Shown here: positions 1 to 6,682 of the stretch, piece by piece
Numbering within the stretch: the stretch's first letter is position 1
Layout of the letters: each line of letters opens with the position of its first letter
Position numbers and translations under genes: made by a program
The notes under the pieces: generated by a model
Databases searched by the model: none
Seen by the model: the letters and a program-made list of their open reading frames with translations, nothing else
What the model was told of the DNA's origin: nothing
Assembly: GCA_026394855.1 (NCBI GenBank)
Contig: JAPLZT010000047.1
Coordinates: forward strand, 1-14,371
DNA length: 14,371 bases
Source: Candidatus Woesebacteria bacterium
GTDB lineage: Bacteria; Patescibacteriota; Microgenomatia; UBA8517
Direction: 5' to 3'

Positions 1-237
1 ATTTTTCTTCTTCCCGCAACCCTTGTTTTATTCATCGGAGTAAAGATATTAAAGAAAAATCTTTCTTTTGCTAAGACCTATCAAATGTCGTTGCATGGGG
101 CAACAATTCCGGTTACGCTATCATTTATATTTGGCTTTTCCGGTTCCGGACTCTATCCTTATATTTCAATTGTTTCCTGGCTAACCTTCTTTGTCTTTAT
201 GTTTGTGGTAATTTCAAAGCTCGATCCTCGCTCCTGA
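1..237 (+). CDS. C-terminal part of a multi-pass membrane protein, possibly DUF1189-like (5' end outside window)
   Basis: Frame 1 is open from the first base to a TGA at 235-237, giving 78 residues of a truncated protein. The visible part has two hydrophobic stretches, one at the very start (about residues 1-15) and one near residues 52-70, joined by a segment containing SLHGATIPVTLSFIFG. The end is short and polar (SKLDPRS). The alternation of membrane helices with a short Gly/Ser-rich turn, and the TIPVT segment, recall the end of DUF1189-type integral membrane proteins; that assignment is from memory and tentative. No catalytic motif is visible. The gene converges on the minus-strand penicillin-binding protein gene, and the two coding ends overlap by 24 bp, so no terminator separates them. 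Confidence 0.6.
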   Translation: MFLLPATLVLFIGVKILKKNLSFAKTYQMSLHGATIPVTLSFIFGFSGSGLYPYISIVSWLTFFVFMFVVISKLDPRS

Positions 238-2397
238 ATTTAAAATTTGCGGCTGACCTGAAGGAAGCGGGGAAGGAGTTGGGATTGGTGCACAATTTGA
301 AACGTTTTCTTTTAAGAAATATTCGGTTTTTCCGTAGCAGTTTTTTTTAATAAGTCCTTCCGGTATTCCCCAACTTTTACTTGGAGAGTTTCCCAAAAGA
401 TTGGTCATTATTTTATTCCAGATAGGGGAAGCTCCCGTTACTCCTGAAGCAACTCTCGACATGGGGGATGAATCATTATTTCCGACCCAAATCGCAACCA
501 AAAAATTCTGATTAAAGCCGATTGTTAAATTATCCTTAAGATCATTGCTGGTTCCTGTTTTTACCGCAACTTCAGGATGATTAGATATAACTAAATATGA
601 TCTTGTTCCAAATTCGGGGGCACGGGCATTATTGTCTTTTAAAATATCAATAAGCTGGTAGGCGACTCTTGGGTCAACGATTTCAGGGAAATTCAAACCT
701 CCGTTTATTTCTAATACTTCCCCTTTATAGTTTTTAACCTCAGTAATTGATGTAATAGTTGGTCTTTTGCCTAAGTTCCCTATAGTTGAAAAAACCTGAG
801 CAAGTTCAATAAGTTTAATATCTCCTCCACCTAGGGTTAACGAAAGACCATATCTTGAAGGATCCTGCCAAGTAGTTATTCCCATCAATGTTCCTAGATC
901 AATCATCTTAGTTACTCCATATGAAGCAAGAACTTTAACTGCAGGAATATTTCTGGACTCCGCCAGTGCGCTTCTTAATGTAATTTTTCCACGAAACCGT
1001 CCATCATAATTTCTGGGAGTATATGCAGGAAGGCCTGCAACTTTAAAAACCGTTGGCGAATCATCAAGGATTGAGGCAGGAGTAAATCCGTGTGAAAGAG
1101 CATATGCATAATTAATTATCTTAATTGATGATCCTGGTTGCCTTAATCTTAAGGTGACATTGACGTTTCCTCCATTAGGGTCAAAATAATCTTTTGATCC
1201 GACCATGGCCAAAATTTCTCCTGTTTGAGGGTTAATCACAACCGCTGCGCCGTTTCCTACTCTTAGATTTCTTAATCTATCTACTTCGTCTTTAACAACA
1301 CCTTGGGCCATTTTCTGAATCTCATAATCTAAGGTGGTTGTAACTTCCAACCCTCCTTTTTCGACCACGTCCTCACCGTATTTATCAACCAGCATTTGTC
1401 TTACGTACATAACAAAGTGGGGAGCCTTGATGTCTTTATTTCCCGGAATTATTTTAATTTCTTCGCTCTTTGCCTCTTCTTCCTGCTCCGGAGTTATAAA
1501 TTTATTTATTCTCATAAGCTTCAAGACTTCGTTTCTTCTTTCTATTGCAAGTTCGGGGTTTTCCCCGAAAGGGGAAAGCTTTGTAGGGCTTATGGTTAAT
1601 CCCGCAAGATAAGCAGCTTCAGAAAGAGTCAGACTTCCTACCTCTTTACTGAAATACTCTTGAGTCCCTTCTTTAATTCCATACGCGGTTCCTCCGTAGG
1701 AAACTTCATTTAAATACATTTCAAGTATTTGATCTTTGCTAAAAACTCTTTCAACCTGCATAGCCAAAATTATCTCCTTTACCTTCCTTGTAATAGTTTT
1801 TTCAGGGGTCAGTAGTGCGTTTTTAACAAGCTGCTGGGTAATTGTAGAGCCTCCCGAAAGTTCACCGCTTCGAATGTCATTAACCATGGCCCGAATGATT
1901 CCTTTGATAGAAAAGCCCGGATGGGAATAAAATTCGGCATCTTCGGCAGCTAGAGTTGCAAGACGAACATGTAAAGGAATATCAGATAAAGAAACAATGG
2001 TTCTATTTTGATCTTTGAAGATTTTATAGAGAAGGACGCCGTTTCTGTCGTAGATTTTGGTTGAAACCTGCAAAGGCCTAGAGGTTAAATCTTTAGGGGA
2101 GGGAAGACCCCTAAAAATAGTAATATAGAAAAATAAAATTATAGAGAATAGAGATAGAACCGCGAGAATAATTTTGGGTCTAAGTTTTAACTTAGGAACT
2201 TTAAACTTTGGGAGCTTGATTTTTAATTTAGGTAGAGAAATTTTTCTGACCTTAATTTTTATTCTTAATTTAGAGACCTTAAGAGTAAGGTTTCCTACAA
2301 AGTAAAGAAAACCTAAAATACCAATAACAATTAAAGAAAGAGCCCAATAGAAGGGTTTACCTATAAGAGTAAGCAGTTTTTTAACAGCCTTAATCAT
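214..2397 (-). CDS. Class A penicillin-binding protein (PBP1A-like) with two predicted N-terminal membrane helices
   Basis: A bifunctional peptidoglycan synthase: GT51 glycosyltransferase polymerises lipid II, the transpeptidase cross-links stems, both outside the membrane. Counting 727 residues from the ATG at 2397: hydrophobic helices at about 15-37 and 76-95, separated by a Lys-rich linker; GT51 at about 115-290 with EDAEFYSHPG (catalytic Glu152), GGSTITQQLVKN (182-193) and a YLNEVSYGG segment; transpeptidase with SSIK (Ser423, Lys426), SRN (481-483) and KTG (613-615). All catalytic motifs are intact. The frame stays open to an ATG at 2484, but that lies inside the preceding PBP gene; the ATG at 2397 is preferred because an extended -10 sits 8 nt upstream. 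The tail is Pro/Ser-rich. Paralogue of the adjacent 2436-4646 gene. The second membrane helix is unusual for this family. Class is certain; PBP1A rather than another class A subtype is inferred. Confidence 0.95.
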   Translation of the reverse strand: MIKAVKKLLTLIGKPFYWALSLIVIGILGFLYFVGNLTLKVSKLRIKIKVRKISLPKLKIKLPKFKVPKLKLRPKIILAVLSLFSIILFFYITIFRGLPSPKDLTSRPLQVSTKIYDRNGVLLYKIFKDQNRTIVSLSDIPLHVRLATLAAEDAEFYSHPGFSIKGIIRAMVNDIRSGELSGGSTITQQLVKNALLTPEKTITRKVKEIILAMQVERVFSKDQILEMYLNEVSYGGTAYGIKEGTQEYFSKEVGSLTLSEAAYLAGLTISPTKLSPFGENPELAIERRNEVLKLMRINKFITPEQEEEAKSEEIKIIPGNKDIKAPHFVMYVRQMLVDKYGEDVVEKGGLEVTTTLDYEIQKMAQGVVKDEVDRLRNLRVGNGAAVVINPQTGEILAMVGSKDYFDPNGGNVNVTLRLRQPGSSIKIINYAYALSHGFTPASILDDSPTVFKVAGLPAYTPRNYDGRFRGKITLRSALAESRNIPAVKVLASYGVTKMIDLGTLMGITTWQDPSRYGLSLTLGGGDIKLIELAQVFSTIGNLGKRPTITSITEVKNYKGEVLEINGGLNFPEIVDPRVAYQLIDILKDNNARAPEFGTRSYLVISNHPEVAVKTGTSNDLKDNLTIGFNQNFLVAIWVGNNDSSPMSRVASGVTGASPIWNKIMTNLLGNSPSKSWGIPEGLIKKNCYGKTEYFLKENVSNCAPIPTPSPLPSGQPQILNSGARIEL

Positions 2398-2405
2398 TTG
2401 GCGGT

Positions 2406-2414
2406 ATTGTACCA
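2406..2414 (-). promoter_or_regulatory. Extended -10 promoter for the downstream PBP gene
   Basis: On the minus strand the sequence reads TGGTACAAT, an extended -10 (TGn plus TACAAT), ending 8 nt before the ATG at 2397. A start about 7 nt downstream would make the mRNA essentially leaderless. No good -35 is visible. It lies in the 38-bp gap between the two PBP genes, so the second gene need not depend on read-through from the first. Confidence 0.5.
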
Positions 2415-2435
2415 GCTTTAGGCTGAAATAAGAAG

Positions 2436-4646
2436 TTATTGAAGGGGATATCTGATTACTGCCGAAGTTGAGGCAATAGGACAATCCATGCAGTAAATGG
2501 TCCCAAGGGGATCCACATAGACGGGTCTGTTTTGAGTGGATACCTGATCCGGTGGGGTATCTGAACTTGCCTGTTGCTGGGTTGAGTTTATGATAGTCAA
2601 ATCCATTCTTTGCCCAGTTGCTTTTTCCGGAATCGAACCTTGCATGAAATATTCAAATCTTGTCGGGCATCCGGGATTTCCTGGGTCCCCGGTTGGGAGA
2701 AGACCATCAACCGCACAAATTGTTTTTCCTATAATGCTATCGGGTTGTCCCGGCCAGGAGTGACCTTCTTCATTTTTGTCATATACTCCTTTTTCCGACT
2801 TGTCCAAAACCGCCTTCATAATTTTATTCCAAATGGGGGATGCTCCTGAAACTCCTGAAACTGCACCTCCCATTGGAGTATTGTCGTTATTTCCTACCCA
2901 GGCAACAACCAAAGCTTGCGGGGTAAAGCCTATGGTCCAGTTGTCGCGTCTGTCATTGGTTGTCCCTGTTTTAACAGAAACTTCCGGATGGTTTTTGACA
3001 TTAAGGTAGGAAGATTCTCCAAAAGCCTGCATTCTGGCGTTATTATCCAAAAGTGCGTGTGAGATTAAGAATGTTACATCAGGCGGAAGAACACGCTCGC
3101 CAGTTAGTTCAATATCTGTGGGTTTGGTTTCTTCATATACCTTTCCCTTCCAGTCGGTAACTTTAGTAATTGCCAGAAGCGGCTCCTTAATCCCGCTATT
3201 TGCAAAAACACCAAAGGCAACAGCCATATCGTAAGGTCTGACCTCGCCCCCCCCCAGAGTTAAAGATAGACCATAATTTTTAGGGTCAATTAGTGTGGTT
3301 AAACCCATCTGATTAGCAAAATAGACCAAGTTATCAATGCCATTCAAGGCTAAGATTCTTACTGCGGGCATGTTGTATGAATTTCCCAGCGCGAAGCGCG
3401 CCTGTACCAATCCATGGAAGGTTCTGTCGTAATTAACCGGACAGTAATCTTCCTGGCCAGCCACTTTAAAACAAGTTGGAACATCAGCAAGGGCAGTGGC
3501 CAAATTTATTTTTTTGTCTCTTAAAGCCAAAGCGTAATTGATTGGTTTTATTGATGAACCAGGTTGTCTATTGGCCAAAGTTACATTTACATTTCCGTCC
3601 TCGTCTTTAGCAAAGTAATCGTAGGATCCTACCATTGCTAAGATTTCTCCGGTTTTTGGTCTTGTCACAATTGCTGCACCATTTCCAACCTTTTGCTTCT
3701 TTAATTTCCCCACCTCCGTTGCAACCGTAGCCTGAGCCAGATCCTGAAGGTCAAGATCTAAAGTTGTGTTTACGCGCAATCCCCCCTGTTCGACCAATTT
3801 TTCTCCGTATTTTTCAGTTAGCTGTTCTTTTACCCAAAGAGCAAAATGCGGAGCTTTGGGAGGAGTAATTTGGGCGAAGTGGAGTTCTTCCTTAGATGCT
3901 TTGTCAGCATCCTCTTTAGTTGTTTTTTTGTTATCAACCATACTTTTAAGAACCGTAGCCTGTCTTTCTTTGGCGTATTCGGGATGAGCTCCAAACGGGG
4001 AATATTTTGTGGGGGACTGGGGAAGGCCGGCAAGAAGAGCGGCTTCTGCGAGAGTTAAGTCGCGAGCTGCCTTATTAAAATAAAGTTCGCTGGCAGACTC
4101 TATTCCATACGCAGTTGAACCATATGGAATTTGGTTTAAATACATTTCAAGTATTTGATTTTTGTTGTATATGGTTTCAACAACTAAAGTTAAAGCAAAC
4201 TCCCTAATTTTTCTTTTAACGGTTCGCTCCTGAGTTAAAAGAGAGTTTTTGACAAGCTGCTGGGTTATGGTGGAGCCTCCCTGAAGCTTCCTTTTAAATA
4301 CAATGTTAAAGACAGATCTGACAATTCCTGATGGAGAAAATCCGGAATGCTTGTAAAATTCCTTGTCTTCAATTGAGATTGTTGCATCAACCACGTATTG
4401 GGGTAAATCCTTTAGATTAATCGGGGTTCTTCTTTGTTTTGTGTATATTTCATATATAAGTTTCCCGTTTCTGTCGAAAAGTTTGGTTGAAACGGGGATT
4501 GAATCCGACGAAAGTTTGGTTGGAAGGGGAAGTCCCCAAAAAAGCCAAAGGGAAACGGACACAAGAACCGTAAAAAATATTATTTTCTTTCTGTTTTTTT
4601 CCTTCTTAAGAAAAGACTTTATTTTTTCAAAAAACTTTCTTGCCAT
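2436..4646 (-). CDS. Class A penicillin-binding protein (PBP1A-like)
   Basis: Bifunctional glycosyltransferase/transpeptidase for peptidoglycan synthesis, 736 residues. A short basic cytoplasmic N-terminus (Lys/Arg-rich, 1-21) precedes one membrane anchor (about 22-40). GT51 follows with IEDKEFYKHSG (catalytic Glu93) and GGSTITQQLVKN (123-134). The transpeptidase has SSIK (Ser364, Lys367), SYN (423-425) and KTG (559-561). A C-terminal extension after about residue 640 carries several cysteines (Cys644, Cys660, Cys719, Cys722), a Gln/Ser/Thr-rich stretch and a final YCMDCP. The ATG at 4646 is the only sensible start: it gives the standard anchor and lies 11 nt after a TATAAT. The coding strand has a run of nine G within the conserved TLGGG segment (residues 463-467). 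Its paralogue follows 38 bp downstream, and a divergent operon begins 18 bp upstream. Confidence 0.95.
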   Translation of the reverse strand: MARKFFEKIKSFLKKEKNRKKIIFFTVLVSVSLWLFWGLPLPTKLSSDSIPVSTKLFDRNGKLIYEIYTKQRRTPINLKDLPQYVVDATISIEDKEFYKHSGFSPSGIVRSVFNIVFKRKLQGGSTITQQLVKNSLLTQERTVKRKIREFALTLVVETIYNKNQILEMYLNQIPYGSTAYGIESASELYFNKAARDLTLAEAALLAGLPQSPTKYSPFGAHPEYAKERQATVLKSMVDNKKTTKEDADKASKEELHFAQITPPKAPHFALWVKEQLTEKYGEKLVEQGGLRVNTTLDLDLQDLAQATVATEVGKLKKQKVGNGAAIVTRPKTGEILAMVGSYDYFAKDEDGNVNVTLANRQPGSSIKPINYALALRDKKINLATALADVPTCFKVAGQEDYCPVNYDRTFHGLVQARFALGNSYNMPAVRILALNGIDNLVYFANQMGLTTLIDPKNYGLSLTLGGGEVRPYDMAVAFGVFANSGIKEPLLAITKVTDWKGKVYEETKPTDIELTGERVLPPDVTFLISHALLDNNARMQAFGESSYLNVKNHPEVSVKTGTTNDRRDNWTIGFTPQALVVAWVGNNDNTPMGGAVSGVSGASPIWNKIMKAVLDKSEKGVYDKNEEGHSWPGQPDSIIGKTICAVDGLLPTGDPGNPGCPTRFEYFMQGSIPEKATGQRMDLTIINSTQQQASSDTPPDQVSTQNRPVYVDPLGTIYCMDCPIASTSAVIRYPLQ
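3247..3255 (-). repeat. Nine-base G homopolymer inside the PBP gene
   Basis: The plus strand has nine consecutive C (G on the coding strand) encoding the glycines of TLGGGEVRP in the transpeptidase domain. The paralogue encodes the same motif with mixed glycine codons. A one-base slip would frameshift the gene before the KTG motif. Confidence 0.85.
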
Positions 4647-4686
4647 GGTATATTGATATTATATATGGATAATCAGTATTTGGAAA
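4626..4686. promoter_or_regulatory. Overlapping divergent promoters between the PBP gene and the HEPN-CPBP operon
   Basis: The two start codons (4646 minus, 4665 plus) are 18 bp apart. Rightward: an extended -10, TGGTATATT, at 4646-4654 with a weak -35 (TTCAAA, 4626-4631, 17-bp spacer), inside the PBP coding region. Leftward: TATAAT at 4663-4658 with a weak -35 (TTTCCA, 4686-4681, 17-bp spacer), inside the HEPN gene. Both starts would fall 3-5 nt before their ATG. The elements overlap, so the two polymerases could not bind together. Confidence 0.5.
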
Positions 4687-5126
4687 AAGATATCAAAGAA
4701 CTTCTGGAAGAATCATTTCTTTTACTTAAGCTATTTGAAGAAGAATCCGGAAAATTCAAAGATTATTCATTTGTTGTTTTTCCTGCAGCTAAGGCATATG
4801 AGGGTTTTTTAAAGAAGCTGTTTTTGGATAACGGATTTATTACCCAAGATGATTACTATGGAAAGCGCTTTAGAATAGGAAAAGCCCTAAACCCATACTT
4901 GGAAAAAGAGATTAGGGAAGAGAGTGTATATGACAAAATAGTTGCCCATTGCGGAGGCAAAAGGTTAGCAAATTTTTTTTGGGAAACATGGAAGGAGTGT
5001 AGAAACACCGTTTTTCATTGGTTTCCTAATGAAAAAAACATAGTTACTCTGCCTGAAGCAGGAGCCAAACTGGAAATGATTGTTAAGGCAATTGATGAAG
5101 CTTACAAAGAGTGCAATACTAGATAG
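4665..5126 (+). CDS. HEPN-type protein with R-x4-H ribonuclease motif, resembling the C-terminal domain of RnlA/LsoA toxins
   Basis: A 153-residue soluble, helix-rich protein. RNTVFH at residues 113-118 fits the R-x4-6-H motif of HEPN ribonucleases, with the usual polar residue after Arg. An acidic helix near residue 46 (AYEGFLKKLF) resembles the part of RnlA carrying its conserved Glu, and WETWKECRN, then HWFPNE, surround the motif. This suggests a stand-alone version of the RnlA/LsoA HEPN (Dmd-binding) domain; the family link is from memory, while the motif is seen directly. The frame is open back to a TTG at 4653, but the ATG at 4665 is preferred because it starts the recognisable fold and fits the upstream -10. 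The stop directly abuts the next gene's ATG, so the two are surely cotranscribed. It could instead be a non-enzymatic HEPN protein. Confidence 0.7.
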   Translation: MDNQYLEKDIKELLEESFLLLKLFEEESGKFKDYSFVVFPAAKAYEGFLKKLFLDNGFITQDDYYGKRFRIGKALNPYLEKEIREESVYDKIVAHCGGKRLANFFWETWKECRNTVFHWFPNEKNIVTLPEAGAKLEMIVKAIDEAYKECNTR

Positions 5127-5774
5127 ATGCCCAAAAAAGAAAAAACCCTAAAAAACATTACCATCTATGCGATCTTCATATTAATAGTCTGGGGTTTCTA
5201 TAGAGTTTTATTCAAGCTTCCGGATAATATTGAAGAAACCATCCTTAAACCGATTATCTGGCTTACCCCTCTGTTTTTCCTTCTTAAGAAAGAAAAACTT
5301 GGAATTTCGTCTTTAGGAATAACCTTAAAAAATCTATTTCCTGCAATCTACTTAAGTTTGGGACTCGGAGCCATATTTGCAATAGAGGCCATATTTTTAA
5401 ATTTTCTAAAGTATAAAACTTTTAATTTTGGGGCAAACATAGGGGAGGGGGGACTAATGCTTTCTTTAATGATTTCTTTTGCCACGGCTTTTTCAGAAGA
5501 GGTTTCATTTAGAGGCTACATCTTTAATAGGCTTTGGGGAGTTTTAAACAACGAGTGGCTGGCAAATATCATAACAAGTTTTATTTGGGCACTTGTCCAT
5601 ATACCCGTAACTATATTTGTTTGGAAATTAAGTTTGTCTGCAGCCGTTCTTTATCTATTTCTTACTTTTCTTTTTGGAATGGGTTCAGCGTTTGTATTTG
5701 CCAGAACCAAAAATGTCTTTTCTTCAGTCTTTCTTCATGTCCTCTGGCAATGGCCAATTATTTTATTTAGGTAA
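5127..5774 (+). CDS. CPBP-family (CAAX/Abi) intramembrane metalloprotease
   Basis: A 215-residue multi-pass membrane protein with hydrophobic segments at about 11-29, 41-53, 72-95, 110-124, 146-160 and 169-192. The family's membrane-embedded metal site is visible: EEVSFR (Glu124, Glu125, Arg129), HIPV (His158) and FLHVLW (His204). CPBP proteases include CAAX prenyl endopeptidase relatives, bacteriocin-immunity and Abi proteins; the substrate here is unknown. The ATG at 5127 directly follows the TAG of the HEPN gene with no spacer and no Shine-Dalgarno, which implies translational coupling. All metal-binding residues are present, so the enzyme is probably active. Downstream there is only a short T-rich stretch without a clear hairpin. 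Confidence 0.88.
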   Translation: MPKKEKTLKNITIYAIFILIVWGFYRVLFKLPDNIEETILKPIIWLTPLFFLLKKEKLGISSLGITLKNLFPAIYLSLGLGAIFAIEAIFLNFLKYKTFNFGANIGEGGLMLSLMISFATAFSEEVSFRGYIFNRLWGVLNNEWLANIITSFIWALVHIPVTIFVWKLSLSAAVLYLFLTFLFGMGSAFVFARTKNVFSSVFLHVLWQWPIILFR

Positions 5775-5788
5775 CCCCCACTTTTTAT

Positions 5789-5817
5789 TTGACAGAAATT
5801 GAGTAAAGAAGTAGTAT
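5789..5817 (+). promoter_or_regulatory. Sigma70-type promoter for the DUF5667 gene
   Basis: TTGACA (5789-5794), a 17-bp spacer and TAGTAT (5812-5817). The -35 is a perfect consensus match. Transcription would start near 5824, giving a leader of about 20 nt with no Shine-Dalgarno before the ATG at 5843. Confidence 0.7.
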
Positions 5818-5842
5818 TACAATTACCCAATGTGATTACGAC

Positions 5843-6490
5843 ATGAGAATGATGAAAAAAATTGCGGTAGTTTTGTCTACAGTTACTCTAGCATTTATTA
5901 TTCTTTCTATTTCAGTTCTTCGTTCATCAATAATTAGGCCCAGTATAGATGTTTATTCGGCTACTCCCAAGCCGGAGTTAAAGGCAGATACTCAAGAAAA
6001 AAAGATTGAAATAATGTATGTCATGCCTTTCCCCGGAAGAATCCTCCCCGATAGTCCGTTTTGGCCCATAAAGGCATTAAGAGATAAACTCTGGATGGGA
6101 GTTACCACAAATCCAATGAGAAAAGCGGAACTGTCGCTTTTATTTGCCGACAAAAGACTTATGGCATCATATGAACTTTTTAGAATAAATAAACCGCTTC
6201 TTGCTCTTAGTACTTTAACTAAGGCAGGAAAGTATCTGGAAGAGGGGGGTGTCATTGAGAAAAACGAAAGACAAAGGGGACTTGATACAAAATCATTTTT
6301 ATTTACGCTGGCCACCGCTTCCCTAAAGCACCGTGAGGTTATTGAAGAAATGCTAAATATTGTTCCGGATGATGTTAAACCGGAAGTCATAAAAGCGGAG
6401 GATTACTCTAGAAATGTTTATAAGCAGTGCCGCGATGCCCTTCAATCCCAGGGAGTTTCTGCTCCCGAAAACCCCTTCGATACCAACTAA
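5843..6490 (+). CDS. Exported or membrane-anchored DUF5667-domain protein
   Basis: A 215-residue protein of unknown biochemical function. Residues 1-28 form a signal-anchor: a short basic start (MRMMKK), then a hydrophobic helix. A polar linker leads to the DUF5667 signature from about residue 68: LPDSPFWPIKALRDKLW, then a TTNPMRKAELSLLFADKR segment and a helical LALSTLTKAGKYLEEG. The rest, to about 195, looks helical. In Patescibacteria such proteins are usually predicted at the cell surface. No cleavage site is clear, so secreted versus anchored is open. The ATG at 5843 is chosen because a strong promoter lies just upstream; ATGs three and four codons in would barely change the protein. It is a single-gene unit. 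Confidence 0.8.
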   Translation: MRMMKKIAVVLSTVTLAFIILSISVLRSSIIRPSIDVYSATPKPELKADTQEKKIEIMYVMPFPGRILPDSPFWPIKALRDKLWMGVTTNPMRKAELSLLFADKRLMASYELFRINKPLLALSTLTKAGKYLEEGGVIEKNERQRGLDTKSFLFTLATASLKHREVIEEMLNIVPDDVKPEVIKAEDYSRNVYKQCRDALQSQGVSAPENPFDTN

Positions 6491-6636
6491 ATCAGGTATT
6501 TGGTTTTAATTAGTTCTTCAGTAATTTCCGAAACATTGCGGTTATTTATTTTTTTTGGGCACGGGTTGAATTTGAGGTGATAGTTTTTGACATAAATGTT
6601 GCTAGTTGACGGACTACAAGTGGTGTTGATATACAC
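6487..6636 (-). CDS. Possible small minus-strand ORF in the DUF5667-nrdR gap
   Basis: A 49-codon frame runs from a GTG at 6636 to a TAG at 6489-6487, overlapping the last bases of the DUF5667 gene. It is polar, with Lys and Asn in plenty, and ends in SEITEELIKTKYLI, which would make a plausible helix. A TATAGT lies 8 nt before the GTG, the same geometry as other starts here. No family is recognised, and a frame this long can occur by chance in AT-rich DNA. It also runs through the NrdR-box region. Confidence 0.15.
   Translation of the reverse strand: MYINTTCSPSTSNIYVKNYHLKFNPCPKKINNRNVSEITEELIKTKYLI
6606..6635 (+). promoter_or_regulatory. Candidate promoter of the nrdR-nrdJ-pduO operon
   Basis: TTGACG (6606-6611), an 18-bp spacer and TATACA (6630-6635). 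The first NrdR box lies in the spacer and the second just beyond the expected start, near 6642. An alternative -35, TTGACA, occurs at 6587-6592 but has no matching -10 at normal spacing. Confidence 0.45.
6611..6626 (+). promoter_or_regulatory. Candidate NrdR box 1
   Basis: GGACTACAAGTGGTGT matches the NrdR-box consensus ACACTATATATAGTGT at 10 of 16 positions, including ACTA and the terminal GTGT. It lies exactly 32 bp, about three helical turns, upstream of box 2 and shares its ACTA-N6-GTGT pattern. The pairing is stronger evidence than this single match. Confidence 0.5.
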
Positions 6637-6642
6637 GTACTA

Positions 6643-6658
6643 TTACTATATCTGGTGT
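6643..6658 (+). promoter_or_regulatory. Candidate NrdR box 2
   Basis: TTACTATATCTGGTGT matches the NrdR-box consensus ACACTATATATAGTGT at 12 of 16 positions, with the central ACTATAT and the terminal GTGT intact. It lies 25 bp before the nrdR start codon. Tandem boxes about 31-32 bp apart are the known arrangement for NrdR binding upstream of RNR genes. Confidence 0.65.
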
Positions 6659-6665
6659 ATTTTGT

Positions 6666-6679
6666 TTTCACTAGTGAAA
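6666..6679. repeat. Perfect 14-bp palindrome just before the nrdR start codon
   Basis: TTTCACTAGTGAAA is fully self-complementary and ends 3 nt before the nrdR ATG. As RNA it could form a 5-bp stem with a CUAG loop where a ribosome would dock; as DNA it could be a repressor half-site pair. No Shine-Dalgarno is present here. Confidence 0.7.
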
Positions 6680-6682
6680 TTT

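Noticed and set aside
1334..4058. Plus-strand open frames of 60-97 codons opposite the two PBP genes
   Set aside because: They are complements of strongly conserved PBP coding sequence and have no recognisable features of their own.
5775..5800. Intrinsic terminator after the CPBP gene
   Set aside because: There is a T-rich run but no stem before it. I see no convincing hairpin-plus-T terminator in the window.
6596..6682. Extended N-terminus of nrdR from the ATG at 6596
   Set aside because: The added 29 residues do not fit the family, and the region holds the NrdR boxes and the palindrome.
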